Of a stretch of 64,000 nucleotides of DNA, positions 18,587 through 29,493 are shown in pieces. Both the position numbers and the translations under genes were made by a program. The stretch comes from Rhodococcus pseudokoreensis (GTDB lineage: Bacteria; Actinomycetota; Actinomycetes; Mycobacteriales; Mycobacteriaceae): NCBI RefSeq assembly GCF_017068395.1, contig NZ_CP070619.1:1364001-1428000 (forward strand), written 5' to 3'. The number at the start of each line of letters is the position of its first letter. Position 1 is the first letter of the stretch. The notes beneath the pieces are model-generated. The model made no database searches. It saw nothing but the letters and a program-made list of their open reading frames with translations, and was not told where the DNA came from.

Positions 18587-18832
18587 GTCCCGAGACCGTA
18601 GAGCACCGTGCCGACAACCTCGAACACCTCGCCCGCGTGGCGTCCGGCCGAATGGGCTGTCGGTGGGCGGGTGCACCATGAGCCACATCGCCACATCGAG
18701 TCCCGGGTCACAGTCACCGCCCGCAAGCTCCACGACCTCGACGTGTTCGACGACGACCTCACCGAGGTCAGCGCCGTAGATTCGTGGTCGCGATGCACAA
18801 ATCTCGAGGATCTCTCGGGCTCCACCGGTCAC
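18583..18832 (-). pseudogene. probably frameshifted small gene coupled to sbcD
   Basis: From GTG 18832 one frame reads coding-like protein (EILEICASRPRIYGAD..., then DPGLDVAMWLMVHPP and SPFGRTP) until about 18640, where it becomes Arg/Gly-rich and runs into sbcD in the wrong frame. The neighbouring frame carries the complementary end, GEVFEVVGTVLYGLGT, and its TGA overlaps the sbcD ATG. Removing one base near 18636-18642 joins the halves into an ~82-residue protein. Either the gene is broken here, the sequence has a one-base error, or a programmed shift occurs. I do not recognise the family. Confidence 0.5.
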
Positions 18833-18873
18833 GCCAACGGAGCTACTCGACAAGTTGCCGCTACTGTCGTTGT

Positions 18874-19731
18874 GTGTCTGCAACCCAACGTGCTCGCTCT
18901 GGGGTGCCGCTCGACAGGCGGTCGATTGTCCCTACGGTCCCCGGTCTCCCCTGGTGGGGTGTCATTCTCCTGGCCGTCGGAGTCAGTTTTGTCGGATTCG
19001 CTGTCGATGCGGCTCGTGGCACCGAACTCACGGCGGCGTTCTCCACCTTCTACTTCCTCGGCTGTGTCCTCGCCGTGGCGGCTGCCGGCAACCGGGCGCT
19101 GTTCACCGCGATCGTCCAGCCGCCGCTGATCCTGTTCGTGGCGGTGCCGCTCGGGCAGAGCCTGATCGCGGAGGAGAACAGCACCGCACTGAAAGACCTG
19201 GCGATCAACGTCGCGTATCCGCTGGTCAACCGATTCCCGGTGATGCTTGCCGCCACCGTGGTGACGCTGCTGATCGGTGGGCTCCGCCTCTTCCTGCTGC
19301 AACAGCGCAAGACCGGCCCCGCCCGGACCTCGGAGCGTCGACGTGCGCAGAAGGAGCAGCGGACGCCGCGCGCCGCCCGCCCCCGGCGCACCGCCGAAGG
19401 GTCGGAGCAGTCCCCGCCGCCGCGTCGGGCGCGGGACAGGGACACCGCGAGGGACGCTGCACGGGAGCACCCCCGGTCGTCGCGACGGGCAGCCACTCCG
19501 CCGCCCCGCCGCTCGTCCTCGTCGGGCGGGCGCACGGCTCCCCCACCACCGATGGTCGACCGGGCAGCGCAGGCGCCCCGTTCGGCAAAGCCGCGGACCA
19601 CGCAGGCGCCGCGATCGGTACCGCCGCGGACCATGCCACGGCCCGACAACGACGTGCCTGCCCACCCCATTCCGCAGGTGCGTTACCGCGACCGGTACGA
19701 GCCGCCGTTCGAGTCGGAGCAGCCCCGCTAG
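18874..19731 (+). CDS. DUF6542-like membrane protein
   Basis: About 285 residues from GTG 18874. Four hydrophobic helices occupy residues ~24-145 (PWWGVILLAVGVSFVGFAVD, then STFYFLGCVLAVAA and two more). The rest is a long basic, Arg/Ala/Pro-rich tail with repeated RxxPRRxS-like stretches and no clear fold, ending in a YRDRYEPPF segment. This architecture matches the actinobacterial DUF6542 protein at the Rv1111c position beside ispH. The function is unknown; the basic tail could bind nucleic acid or an acidic partner. It converges on ispH. Confidence 0.72.
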   Translation: MSATQRARSGVPLDRRSIVPTVPGLPWWGVILLAVGVSFVGFAVDAARGTELTAAFSTFYFLGCVLAVAAAGNRALFTAIVQPPLILFVAVPLGQSLIAEENSTALKDLAINVAYPLVNRFPVMLAATVVTLLIGGLRLFLLQQRKTGPARTSERRRAQKEQRTPRAARPRRTAEGSEQSPPPRRARDRDTARDAAREHPRSSRRAATPPPRRSSSSGGRTAPPPPMVDRAAQAPRSAKPRTTQAPRSVPPRTMPRPDNDVPAHPIPQVRYRDRYEPPFESEQPR

Positions 19732-19759
19732 AGCGAGGACGGCGCCGGGAGCGGGCCGA

Positions 19760-20770
19760 TCAGGTCCGCGCGGCGCGAAGCTCGCGCGGCAGTGCGAACA
19801 CCAGCGTCTCGTTGGCCGTGGTGACCGACTGGACGTCGTGGAATCCGTGCTCGTCGAGCAGATCGATCACACCCCGCACCAGGATTTCCGGTACGGACGC
19901 GCCCGACGTGATCCCCACGGTCCGGACGCCGTCGAGCCAGGCCGGATCCACTTCGCGGGCGTAATCGACCAGGTACGACGCCTTCGCGCCCGCACCCAGC
20001 GCGACCTCGACGAGGCGAACCGAGTTGGAGGAGTTGCGGGATCCGACGACGATGACGAGATCGCATTCGGGGGCCATCGCCTTGACCGCCACCTGACGGT
20101 TCTGGGTGGCGTAGCAGATGTCGTCGCTCGGCGGGTCCTGCAGACTCGGGAAACGCTCCCGCAGGCGCGCGACCGTCTGCATCGTCTCGTCGACGCTCAG
20201 CGTGGTCTGCGACAACCAGATGACCTTCGATTCGTCGCGGACCGTCACGGCGTCGACGGAATCGGGGCCGTCCACGAGTTGCACGTGATCGGGGGCCTCG
20301 CCGGCCGTGCCCTCCACTTCCTCGTGGCCCTCGTGGCCGATGAGGAGGATGTCGAAGTCGTCGCGGGCGAATCGCTTGGCTTCCTGGTGGACCTTCGTGA
20401 CCAGCGGGCACGTGGCGTCGATGGTGCGCAGATTGCGTGCGGCGGCCGATTCGTGGACCGCCGGTGACACGCCGTGGGCGGAGAACACGAGCAGCGCACC
20501 CTCCGGAACCTCGTCGGTCTCGTCGACGAAGACCACACCCTGATCGCTGAGCGTCTCGACGACGTGCCGGTTGTGGACGATCTCCTTACGCACGTAGATG
20601 GGGGCGCCGTGCTTCTCGAGCGCCTTCTCCACCGTCTCGACGGCGCGGTCCACGCCGGCGCAGTAGCCGCGGGGCTCTGCGAGCAGTACGCGCTTCCCGC
20701 CGTCGGCACGCGACGCTCCCGAATCTGCAGAACGTGTGATACCCACATTGAGTGGAACAGCCGAAGACAT
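19760..20770 (-). CDS. ispH: 4-hydroxy-3-methylbut-2-enyl diphosphate reductase (IspH/LytB)
   Basis: A 336-residue enzyme of the MEP pathway that reduces HMBPP to IPP and DMAPP using a [4Fe-4S] cluster. The three cluster cysteines are visible at about residues 37 (EPRGYCAGV), 121 (DATCPLV) and 219 (DDICYAT). Substrate-binding histidines lie in SAHGVSP (~99) and [12 protein letters not shown] (~146-149), and VGSRNSSNS is the phosphate-contact serine/asparagine motif. The N-terminus is extended by about 25 residues relative to E. coli. It is divergent from the lipid-droplet protein/xse operon. Confidence 0.96.
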   Translation of the reverse strand: MSSAVPLNVGITRSADSGASRADGGKRVLLAEPRGYCAGVDRAVETVEKALEKHGAPIYVRKEIVHNRHVVETLSDQGVVFVDETDEVPEGALLVFSAHGVSPAVHESAAARNLRTIDATCPLVTKVHQEAKRFARDDFDILLIGHEGHEEVEGTAGEAPDHVQLVDGPDSVDAVTVRDESKVIWLSQTTLSVDETMQTVARLRERFPSLQDPPSDDICYATQNRQVAVKAMAPECDLVIVVGSRNSSNSVRLVEVALGAGAKASYLVDYAREVDPAWLDGVRTVGITSGASVPEILVRGVIDLLDEHGFHDVQSVTTANETLVFALPRELRAART

Positions 20771-20912
20771 GGCTCCAGACTACGGGTCACCCCGGACGGA
20801 CGACACTTTCGCGGGGCCTCGGCGGGGTAGTGTGCGCATCGTCGCACCCAAGTAGTCGACGCTGTGGGCCCGTCGGCTACCCAAACGTGCCGTTGTCAGG
20901 CAGGCTGTGGGA

Positions 20913-21545
20913 ATGATTCGTCCCCCGTTCGTGGCGCGTGTCGCCGCTGGAATCGCCGTGACGGCCGTCGAAGAGGCCAGGAAACTGCCGACCACCGCGG
21001 CGACCCTGCCCATGACCGCGGTCAGTCAGGTGCTGCAGACCACCATGCGCGTGCAGCAGTCCATGACGGCGCTGGCCATCAAGGGCGACCAGGCCTTCGC
21101 ACTCATCAACTGGACCCACGACGACGAGCAGCCCGCGTGGGCCGTCTTCGACGAGGACACCGATCCGGCGCCCGGCGTCGACGGTGCCACCGAGGAGCGG
21201 TCAGCCGGACCCGGCCGGTTCGCGCTGTACTCGCTGAGCCCGCAGGACGAGAGAACACCCGAGAAGGTCTCGGCCCCGAAGGCAGCACCCGCCGCCACCA
21301 ACGGCGCCGCCACCACGAAAACGGCGAGCAAGAAGCCCGCCACCGTCCGGCCCGCCGTGGCCGAACCCGAGATCGTCGTCGTCCTCGACTACGGCACGCT
21401 GACCCTCGCCCAGTTGCGGGCGCGTCTGCGCAACCTGTCGGTCGAGGACCTGACGACGCTGCTGGACTACGAGAACGCGACCCTGGCCCGCGCGCCGTTC
21501 CAGACCATGCTGACCAACCGCATCACCACCGCCAAGGCCAAGTGA
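20913..21545 (+). CDS. lipid droplet-associated-like protein (Rv1109c-type)
   Basis: About 210 residues. The N-terminal half is a long amphipathic, Ala/Thr-rich helical region ([19 protein letters not shown], then [17 protein letters not shown]) that could lie on a lipid surface. The middle is acidic and the C-terminal part has a KTASKKPA linker followed by a Leu-rich segment ([18 protein letters not shown]). Similar actinobacterial proteins at this locus are annotated as lipid droplet-associated, to my recollection. AGGCAGG eight bases upstream supports ATG 20913 over GTG 20907. The stop overlaps the xseA GTG (GTGA), tying it to exonuclease VII. Confidence 0.62.
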   Translation: MIRPPFVARVAAGIAVTAVEEARKLPTTAATLPMTAVSQVLQTTMRVQQSMTALAIKGDQAFALINWTHDDEQPAWAVFDEDTDPAPGVDGATEERSAGPGRFALYSLSPQDERTPEKVSAPKAAPAATNGAATTKTASKKPATVRPAVAEPEIVVVLDYGTLTLAQLRARLRNLSVEDLTTLLDYENATLARAPFQTMLTNRITTAKAK

Positions 21546-22798
21546 CCTCCGCACAGCCCCGCGCAGCCAGTACCGGACCGAGTACCGCCGAGCAGCCGTG
21601 GCCGGTCCGCACCGTGTCGGCCAAGGTCGCACAGTGGATCGACCGGCTCGGGAGTGTCTGGGTGGAGGGACAGATCACCCAGATCAACGCGCGTCCGGGC
21701 ACCCGGACGGCGTTTCTGGTGTTACGTGATCCCTCCGTCGACATGTCGCTGTCGGTGACTTGCTCCCCGCAGTTGCTGCAAAGCTCGCCCGTTCCGCTCA
21801 CCGAAGGCAGCCGGGTGGTGATGTTCGGCAAGTTGTCGTTCTACACCGGCCGCGGTTCGGTCTCGTTGCGGGTCACGGAGATCCGCGCGATCGGGATCGG
21901 CGAGCTCCTGGCCAGGATCGAGCGGTTGCGCGCGCTGCTGGCCGCCGAGGGCCTGTTCGACCCGCGGCTGAAGCGTCCGCTGCCGTTCCTGCCCGGCACC
22001 ATCGGGTTGATCACGGGACGTGCCAGCGCCGCCGAGCACGACGTCCTCAGCGTGGCGCAGCGCCGCTGGCCCGCCGTGCGCTTCGAGGTGCGCAACACTC
22101 CGGTGCAGGGCGCGACCGCCGTCCCGCAGATCCTCGACGCGTTGAAGGAACTGGACGCCGACCCGCACGTCGACGTGATCATCCTCGCGCGCGGCGGCGG
22201 CAGCGTGGAGGATCTGCTGCCGTTCTCCGACGAGACGCTGTGCCGGGCGATCGTCGCGTGCCGCACCCCGGTGGTCAGCGCCATCGGCCACGAACCGGAC
22301 AGTCCGCTCAGCGACCACGTCGCCGACCTGCGGGCCGCGACACCGACGGACGCCGCCAAGCGGGTGGTGCCGGACGCCGTCGCCGAGCAGGCACTCGTCG
22401 GCGAACTGCGGTCGCGGAGCGCGGCCGCCCTGCGCAACTGGGTGCAGCGCGAGTCGCATCTGATCTCCCAGTTGCGCAGCAGGCCGGTCCTCGCGGACCC
22501 GTTGCGCGCACTCGACGACCGGTCGGACGAGATCGAGCGACTGCGGGAGGCCGGGCGACGCGACATCAGCCGGGCGATCGCCGCGGAGAGCACCACGATC
22601 GAGCACCTGCGGGCACGGCTGACGACCCTCGGCCCCGCCGCGACCCTGGCCCGCGGCTACTCCGTGGTCCAGCGGATCGTGCCGGACGGCGACCCGGAGG
22701 TTCTGCGTTCGGTCGACGACGCCCCGCCGGGCACCCAGATTCGCGTTCGAGTCGCCGACGGCGCAATCCGCGCCGCGGTGATGGGAAAGGACAAGTAG
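21542..22798 (+). CDS. xseA: exodeoxyribonuclease VII large subunit
   Basis: A 418-residue protein that, with XseB, degrades single-stranded DNA. An N-terminal OB fold ([17 protein letters not shown], then AFLVLRDPS) binds DNA. The catalytic core includes [39 protein letters not shown] and [26 protein letters not shown]-terminal coiled-coil region ends in LARGYSVVQ. The GTG start is inside the stop of the preceding gene. Overlap and spacing indicate a three-gene operon with xseB. Confidence 0.95.
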   Translation: MTSAQPRAASTGPSTAEQPWPVRTVSAKVAQWIDRLGSVWVEGQITQINARPGTRTAFLVLRDPSVDMSLSVTCSPQLLQSSPVPLTEGSRVVMFGKLSFYTGRGSVSLRVTEIRAIGIGELLARIERLRALLAAEGLFDPRLKRPLPFLPGTIGLITGRASAAEHDVLSVAQRRWPAVRFEVRNTPVQGATAVPQILDALKELDADPHVDVIILARGGGSVEDLLPFSDETLCRAIVACRTPVVSAIGHEPDSPLSDHVADLRAATPTDAAKRVVPDAVAEQALVGELRSRSAAALRNWVQRESHLISQLRSRPVLADPLRALDDRSDEIERLREAGRRDISRAIAAESTTIEHLRARLTTLGPAATLARGYSVVQRIVPDGDPEVLRSVDDAPPGTQIRVRVADGAIRAAVMGKDK

Positions 22799-22802
22799 GA
22801 AC

Positions 22803-23033
22803 ATGAGCAACCCCACCGGAAACGACGCCGACATCGCGGAGCTCGGTTACGAGGCAGCGCGCGACGAACTCGTCGACGTGGTCAAGGTGCTCGAACAGGG
22901 TGGCCTCGACCTCGACGCGTCACTCGCGCTGTGGGAGCGCGGCGAGGCGCTGGCCAAACGCTGCGAGGAGCACCTCGCCGGGGCCCGCAAGCGCGTGGAG
23001 ACAGCCCTCGCCCAGGCCGAGGACGAGGACTGA
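22803..23033 (+). CDS. xseB: exodeoxyribonuclease VII small subunit
   Basis: A 76-residue helical protein. [19 protein letters not shown] and [22 protein letters not shown] match the XseB family, in which several small subunits coil around the XseA stalk. It begins four bases after the xseA stop, with GGGAAAGGACAAGTAGGA upstream. The C-terminal tail is acidic. Confidence 0.94.
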   Translation: MSNPTGNDADIAELGYEAARDELVDVVKVLEQGGLDLDASLALWERGEALAKRCEEHLAGARKRVETALAQAEDED

Positions 23034-23048
23034 TCCGCGCCCCCGTCG

Positions 23049-23618
23049 TCAGGCGGCGAGGATCGGGGCGTCGGCCGCCGCGGTGGTGAGCTGCTCGAAC
23101 GCCTCGGGTGATGCGCTACCCGTGACGAGCAGCCGGACGTCGCCGAAGTCGGACACCCAGATCGGTTCGACACCCTCCCCGCCGTACACGATCCAGCTGT
23201 GACCTGCGACGTCCTCGGTGCCCGTCGCCGTGCGCGGACCACCCGCGACGAACGGCACCAGCACCGTCTCGACGGCGTTGCTCTGCGTCAGCTGGATGTA
23301 GCGGCCGGCCTCGGTGATGAATCCGACGGTGCTCGAATCGCCGCCGCCGTCGCCGCTGACGATGCTGCGGCTGCCCGAGTTGGGCGTCCAGCCCTCCGGC
23401 GTCTCCGGCTTGCGCACCGGGAACGGCAGGTCCTGCGCGTCGTACTTCAGCGCCGCGTCCACGTCGAAGCTGGGAATCGGGCCGCTCGTGGGTCCGCCCG
23501 GGCTGAACGTGCACTGGCTGGCGATACCCGCGATCAGCACACAGAACAGGACAAGGGGTACGAGCGACCACACCATGTCGCGGTTGTTGTGCAGGATGCG
23601 GGGTTTATCAGATGCCAC
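23049..23618 (-). CDS. DUF4245-family membrane-anchored protein
   Basis: About 189 residues from GTG 23618. A basic cytoplasmic start (ASDKPRILHNNRD) is followed by one transmembrane helix (MVWSLVPLVLFCVLIAGIA), then an extracytoplasmic domain with IPSFDVDAALKYDAQDLPFPVR and QLTQSNAVETVLVPFV segments. The layout matches DUF4245 proteins at the Rv1100 position beside glpX. Function unknown. It is divergent from glpX. Confidence 0.82.
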   Translation of the reverse strand: MASDKPRILHNNRDMVWSLVPLVLFCVLIAGIASQCTFSPGGPTSGPIPSFDVDAALKYDAQDLPFPVRKPETPEGWTPNSGSRSIVSGDGGGDSSTVGFITEAGRYIQLTQSNAVETVLVPFVAGGPRTATGTEDVAGHSWIVYGGEGVEPIWVSDFGDVRLLVTGSASPEAFEQLTTAAADAPILAA

Positions 23619-23762
23619 GCCCACCAGTATCCAGGGTCGGTCCCGGAACAACGATTCTCGGTCCCGTGATTCGCGCCCCAGCAGCGCACGTCACACATCT
23701 TTCTGGGAGAATCAGCTGCGAGATCCACTCGACAATCGGCGGCCGACGGCCACCGACACAGC

Positions 23763-23781
23763 GTCGACGTACAACGTCGAC
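23763..23781. promoter_or_regulatory. inverted repeat upstream of glpX
   Basis: GTCGACGT and ACGTCGAC are perfect 8-bp arms with a 3-bp spacer, ending 26 bp before the glpX ATG. Position and symmetry suggest an operator, but no cognate regulator is seen nearby. Confidence 0.35.
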
Positions 23782-23807
23782 CGTGACTGCACCAGGAGGC
23801 ACTGCCC

Positions 23808-24848
23808 ATGACGGCTAGCACCACTTCGAGTCGCCGCGAGGCCCCGGACCGAAATCTTGCTCTGGAATTGGTCCGAGTCACCGAGGCTGGTGCGATGGCT
23901 GCCGGTCGCTGGGTCGGCCGTGGCGACAAGGAGGGTGGCGACGGCGCCGCCGTCGACGCCATGCGCCAGCTCGTGAGCTCGGTCTCGATGCGCGGCGTCG
24001 TCGTCATCGGCGAGGGCGAGAAGGACGAAGCCCCGATGCTGTTCAACGGCGAAGAGGTCGGCAACGGCGACGGACCGGACTGCGACTTCGCCGTCGACCC
24101 GGTGGACGGCACCACCCTGATGTCCAAGGGCATGCCGAACGCCATCTCCGTTCTCGCGGTCGCCGAGCGCGGCGCGATGTTCGACCCGTCCGCCGTGTTC
24201 TACATGGAGAAGATCGCCGTCGGACCCGACGCAGCCGATGTCATCGACATCACAGCGCCCGTCGCCGAGAACATCAAGCGGGTCGCGAAGGTCCGCAAGG
24301 CGTCGCCCTCCGACGTCACGGTCTGCATCCTCGACCGTCCCCGGCACGCCCGGCTGATCGAAGAGGTCCGGGACACCGGCGCCCGGATCCGCCTCATCTC
24401 CGACGGCGACGTCGCGGGTGCGATCGCCGCCGCGCGTCCGGAGTCGGGCACCGACATCCTGCTCGGCACCGGTGGCACGCCCGAGGGCATCATCGCCGCC
24501 GCCGCCATGCGCTGTATGGGTGGTTCGCTGCAGGGCCGGCTGGCCCCGACCGACGACGCGGAACGCCAGAAGGCCATCGACGCAGGCCACGACCTGGACC
24601 GCGTGCTGACCACCGAGGATCTCGTGTCCGGTGAGAACGTCTTCTTCTGCGCCACCGGTGTCACGGACGGCGACCTGCTGCGCGGTGTCCGCTACTACGG
24701 TGGCGGCGCCTCGACGCAGTCGATCGTGATGCGGTCGAAGTCGGGCACCGTCCGCATGATCGACGCGTACCACCGTCTGGAGAAGCTGCGCGAGTACTCG
24801 TCCGTGGACTTCACGGGCGAGGACGGCGCCGTCCCGCCGACGTTCTAG
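23808..24848 (+). CDS. glpX: class II fructose-1,6-bisphosphatase
   Basis: A 346-residue gluconeogenic enzyme. Metal and substrate motifs include [35 protein letters not shown] and [18 protein letters not shown]. In mycobacteria GlpX is the main FBPase and is needed for growth on fatty acids; the same role is likely here. CCAGGAGGC precedes the ATG. The stop codon TAG is the first three bases of a three-hairpin element that separates this gene from fumC. Confidence 0.96.
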   Translation: MTASTTSSRREAPDRNLALELVRVTEAGAMAAGRWVGRGDKEGGDGAAVDAMRQLVSSVSMRGVVVIGEGEKDEAPMLFNGEEVGNGDGPDCDFAVDPVDGTTLMSKGMPNAISVLAVAERGAMFDPSAVFYMEKIAVGPDAADVIDITAPVAENIKRVAKVRKASPSDVTVCILDRPRHARLIEEVRDTGARIRLISDGDVAGAIAAARPESGTDILLGTGGTPEGIIAAAAMRCMGGSLQGRLAPTDDAERQKAIDAGHDLDRVLTTEDLVSGENVFFCATGVTDGDLLRGVRYYGGGASTQSIVMRSKSGTVRMIDAYHRLEKLREYSSVDFTGEDGAVPPTF

Positions 24849-24914
24849 GCCCTTCGGGCTCGTGCGCCTTTCCGGTAGCAGCAGCAACCGGAAAGGCGCA
24901 CGGGGAGCACCCCC
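24846..24914 (+). repeat. stop-anchored three-hairpin element after glpX (family A layout)
   Basis: The glpX TAG opens the element. Mini-hairpin GGCCC-TTC-GGGCT is followed by a 16-bp perfect stem (CGTGCGCCTTTCCGGT with its complement) around a 10-nt AGCAGCAGCA loop, then a GGGG/CCCC mini-hairpin. The layout matches the copies after glyA, metB and fadA3, although the central stem sequence differs apart from GTGCG. There is no U-tract. It is probably a 3' end or terminator-like structure. Confidence 0.55.
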
Positions 24915-24945
24915 ACGACGCGCTCGAAAGTGGCATGTTTGACGC

Positions 24946-26349
<1,404 letters not shown>

Positions 26350-26363
26350 CCCTGCCGACGAAA

Positions 26364-26398
26364 GAGAGCCCGCACTCGGTTCGAGTGCGGGCCCTCTC
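26364..26398. terminator. bidirectional hairpin between fumC and desA2-like gene
   Basis: A stem of GAGAG and CCCGCACTC pairs with GAGTGCGGG and CTCTC (one bulged C on the right) around GGTTC. It lies between convergent 3' ends, so it can serve both. No long T-run follows on either side, which is usual in high-GC actinobacteria. Confidence 0.65.
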
Positions 26399-26409
26399 GC
26401 GTCGAAGTC

Positions 26410-27267
26410 CTACAGCAGCGCGGACAGTTCGTCGCGGGCCTTCTCGCCCTCGGCGCCGAGGTCGGTGCGTCCGGCGATGTTCCACGAGCGGAGCAGCGGG
26501 GCGAACACCTTCTCCCCCTGCTGGGCGGGGTCGTAGATGCCGGCCTCCGCGAGCACCGCGGTGCTGTCGGTTCCGCCGGGCAGTGCCACGCTCGGCACGT
26601 CGAACGCGGCGATCCGCGAGGCGATGGCGCGCATCGTCTGGTCGGGCACCAGCTCGAACGCCGCCTCGACGATGTTCCGGTAGAACAGCGACTGCAGTTC
26701 GTCGTCGGCGGCCAGCCGCTCGGCGATGACGGCAACCAGCGCGTCCTCACCGAGTGCGGCCGTGTTGTGATGACGCACGGCCGCGGCCTTCTCCTCGAGC
26801 GCGGAGTTCGCGAGCATCTCGATCAGATGCATCGGCGGCATCGCGTAACCGCGGACCATCTCGTCCATCCGGGCGCGCTCGAGGGCGACGGGATCGACGG
26901 CACGCGTCACCATCAGGTAGTTGCGGAGCACGATGGAGTGCCGGTTCTCCTCGGCGGTCCAGCGGCCGACCCAGCGCCACCACGGGCCCACGAGGGCGAG
27001 GTGCTTGGCGATCTCGCGGTGGTACGCGGGCACGTTGTCGGCCACCAGCACGCCCACCGTCAGCGCGAGCGCCTCGACGTCGCTCAGGGTCGACTGATCT
27101 GCCGACCAATCCGTTCCACCCATGAACGCGAAGTTCTTGCCCTGGTCCCAGGGAACCAGATCATGCGGCTGCCAGCCGTCCGCCTCGGCGATGTGGCGTG
27201 TGAGGTTTTCGTCCACCACCGGGGCCAGCTCACTGAGCAGCTGCGAGTCGTCTTTTTCAATCGGCAT
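26410..27267 (-). CDS. desA2: DesA2-type acyl-ACP desaturase-like protein
   Basis: A 285-residue helical protein of the stearoyl-ACP desaturase family. WTAEENRHSIVLRNYL carries the first ExxH, and LEEKAAAVRHHNTAALGED resembles the second metal region but lacks a clean ExxH, as noted for mycobacterial DesA2. The start ATG at 27267 gives MPIEKDDSQLLSEL. It is probably needed for mycolate-precursor or membrane fatty acid desaturation; whether it is a redox-active desaturase is uncertain. It converges with fumC. Confidence 0.85.
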   Translation of the reverse strand: MPIEKDDSQLLSELAPVVDENLTRHIAEADGWQPHDLVPWDQGKNFAFMGGTDWSADQSTLSDVEALALTVGVLVADNVPAYHREIAKHLALVGPWWRWVGRWTAEENRHSIVLRNYLMVTRAVDPVALERARMDEMVRGYAMPPMHLIEMLANSALEEKAAAVRHHNTAALGEDALVAVIAERLAADDELQSLFYRNIVEAAFELVPDQTMRAIASRIAAFDVPSVALPGGTDSTAVLAEAGIYDPAQQGEKVFAPLLRSWNIAGRTDLGAEGEKARDELSALL

Positions 27268-27423
27268 CCGCACACCGTAGCGTCCGCGACTCGTCGCCGG
27301 GTCGACCACCGGTGGATTCGACGTGAACAACACCGGCGTTGTGACGAAAACAGGCAGGTCATGGGCTTGCAGTCGTTAGGCTGACAGTTCACAGCTGCCC
27401 CGGGCCCGAGCAGAGGATCACCA

Positions 27424-29034
27424 ATGCGCAGACTTCGGAACCTGACGATACTTCTCTCGGCGCTCGCCCTCGGCGGGTCAATCGTGACCGGGTGCGGCTC
27501 CGACACGGACGACGCCGGGTCCGCCGACTCGTCCGGTGCGAATCCCACCTCGGAGTCCTCCGGGCCGCCCAACCCGGCCGCCGTCGCGGGCGTCGACATT
27601 CCCGACGGCCAGATCGACGACGCCGTGGGCCGCCTCGACGACCTGGCGAACGAGTTGATGGAGAGCTCCGGACTGCCGGGCATGGCGGTCGCCGTCGTCC
27701 ACGGCGGGCAGACCGTCTACGCGAAGGGATTCGGGGTGCGTGAGGCGGGCACCGATCAGAAGGTGGACGCCGACACCGTGTTCCAGCTGGCGTCGATGTC
27801 GAAGCCGGTGGGGTCGACGGTGGTGGCCCGTCAGGTCGATGCCGGCGTCATCGGCTGGGACACTCCTGTGGTGTCCAAGCTGCCCGGTTTCGCCCTCGCC
27901 GACCCGTGGGTCACGGAGCACGTCACGGTGGGCGATCTGTACTCACACCGGTCGGGATTGCCCGATCACGCCGGCGACCACCTCGAGGACCTGGGGTACA
28001 ACCAGCAGCAGGTGCTCGACAAACTCCGGCTCGATCCGTTGAACCCGTTCCGGATCACCTACGAGTACACCAACTTCGGTCTCACCGCGGCGGCCGAGGC
28101 CGTCGCGGCGGCATCGGGGACGGATTGGGCGACGCTCTCCGAGCAGGCGATCTACGGGCCGCTGGGGATGTCGTCCACGAGTTCGCGGTTCGCCGACTAC
28201 GAGGCCCGCAGCGACCGCGCCGTCGCGCACCAACTCGTCGACGGCAAGTACGTCGCCGATGCGGTACGCAACCCCGACGCGCAGTCACCCGCAGGCGGGG
28301 TGAGCTCGTCCGTCAACGACATGGGCAAATGGCTGGCAATGCTGCTGGCCGACGGGACGTTCGAGGGCAAGGAGATCATCTCCTCGGAGGCGCTGCAACC
28401 GGCCGTCAGTCCTCAGATCGTGTCCAGTCCGCCGCGTTCGATGGACAGCCGTCCGGGGTCGTACGGTTACGGGTTCAACGTCTCGACCACCCCGGCAGGC
28501 CGGGTCTCCCTCAGCCATTCCGGCGGATTCCAGCTCGGGGTGGCGACGAACTTCGTCGCGATACCGTCCGCCGACGTCGCGATCGTCGCCCTCACCAACG
28601 GCTCGCCCGTCGGAATTCCCGAAACCCTGACCGCCGAGTTCGCCGACCTCGTCCAGTTCGGGGAGATCCGCGAGGACTGGAGATCGTTGTACCGGCAGGC
28701 CATCTCGCCGATGTCCGACCCCGAGGGCAGCCTCGTCGGCCAGACGGCCCCCGCGAACGCGGCACCAGCGCAGCCGCTGCCGACCTACTCGGGCACGTAC
28801 AACAACGCGTACTGGGGCCCCGCCGTCGTCACCGAGAGCAACGGCGCGCTGACGCTCGGGCTCGGGCCCGCCGGGCAGACGTACCCCCTGACACACTGGG
28901 ACGGCGACACCTTCACGTTCACGCTCAGCGGGGAGAACGCTCCGCCCGGGACCATTTCCAAGGCCACGTTCGCCGGCAACGACGTCACACTCGAGTACTA
29001 CGACACGGAAGACAACGGGACATTCGTCCGCTGA
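27424..29034 (+). CDS. secreted lipoprotein serine hydrolase (beta-lactamase class C/esterase fold)
   Basis: A 536-residue protein with a signal peptide and lipobox (IVTGC, Cys about residue 24), so probably a lipoprotein. The penicillin-binding/class C fold motifs are in order: SMSK at about 124-127 (nucleophile S and general base K), YTN at 215-217, and HSGG near 365. A C-terminal ~120-residue domain (YSGTYNNAYWGPAVV) resembles the beta-barrel domain often attached to D-aminopeptidase-like members. The substrate could be a peptide, an ester or a cell-wall fragment; resistance is not implied. Confidence 0.85.
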   Translation: MRRLRNLTILLSALALGGSIVTGCGSDTDDAGSADSSGANPTSESSGPPNPAAVAGVDIPDGQIDDAVGRLDDLANELMESSGLPGMAVAVVHGGQTVYAKGFGVREAGTDQKVDADTVFQLASMSKPVGSTVVARQVDAGVIGWDTPVVSKLPGFALADPWVTEHVTVGDLYSHRSGLPDHAGDHLEDLGYNQQQVLDKLRLDPLNPFRITYEYTNFGLTAAAEAVAAASGTDWATLSEQAIYGPLGMSSTSSRFADYEARSDRAVAHQLVDGKYVADAVRNPDAQSPAGGVSSSVNDMGKWLAMLLADGTFEGKEIISSEALQPAVSPQIVSSPPRSMDSRPGSYGYGFNVSTTPAGRVSLSHSGGFQLGVATNFVAIPSADVAIVALTNGSPVGIPETLTAEFADLVQFGEIREDWRSLYRQAISPMSDPEGSLVGQTAPANAAPAQPLPTYSGTYNNAYWGPAVVTESNGALTLGLGPAGQTYPLTHWDGDTFTFTLSGENAPPGTISKATFAGNDVTLEYYDTEDNGTFVR

Positions 29035-29061
29035 GCCGACACAATCGACGGGGAGAAGATC

Positions 29062-29493
29062 ATGAGCACCAACTCGCATGCACCGACGGGAACCGATCGC
29101 ACGGAGACTGCCAATGTCCGGGTGGTCCGGGCATTCCTGGACGCCCTCGTCGCCGGCGACCCGGACGCCGCGCAACAGTATCTCCACGACGACATCGTGT
29201 GGCACAACGTGTCGCTGCCGAAGATCCGCGGCATCGGCGCCGTCATGCGGATCTTCCGCGGAATGAGCCGTCCCGGTTTCGGATTCGACGTGCGCCTGCA
29301 CCACATCGCCGACGACGGAACGGCCGTGCTGACCGAACGCACCGACGTCCTGATCTACAAGCGGCTGCGCAGCGAATTCTGGGTGTGCGGCACGTTCGAG
29401 ATGAGGGATGGCAAGATCGCCGTCTGGCGCGACTACTTCAGCAACCGGGATGTCCTCTGGGGCACCCTCAAAGGCATCGTGCGCGCATTCTGA
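29062..29493 (+). CDS. SnoaL/limonene-epoxide-hydrolase-like NTF2-fold protein
   Basis: A 143-residue protein with ADPDAAQQ-like start (VAGDPDAAQQYLHDDIVWHN), RGIGAVMRIF and a C-terminal WVCGTFEMRDGKIAVWRDYF. These match the limonene-1,2-epoxide hydrolase branch of the NTF2 superfamily. It follows the serine hydrolase by 27 bp and GGGGAGAAG precedes its ATG. The substrate is unknown. Its TGA stop begins a 19-bp hairpin element. Confidence 0.8.
   Translation: MSTNSHAPTGTDRTETANVRVVRAFLDALVAGDPDAAQQYLHDDIVWHNVSLPKIRGIGAVMRIFRGMSRPGFGFDVRLHHIADDGTAVLTERTDVLIYKRLRSEFWVCGTFEMRDGKIAVWRDYFSNRDVLWGTLKGIVRAF

Noticed and set aside
20864..21541. Extension of the xseA frame far upstream
   Set aside because: The upstream part is Arg/Gly-rich and overlaps the droplet-protein gene; the GTG at 21542 gives the normal XseA start.
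27424..29034. Call of a true beta-lactamase or resistance gene
   Set aside because: Motifs are only those of the broad class C/esterase fold; activity against antibiotics cannot be inferred.
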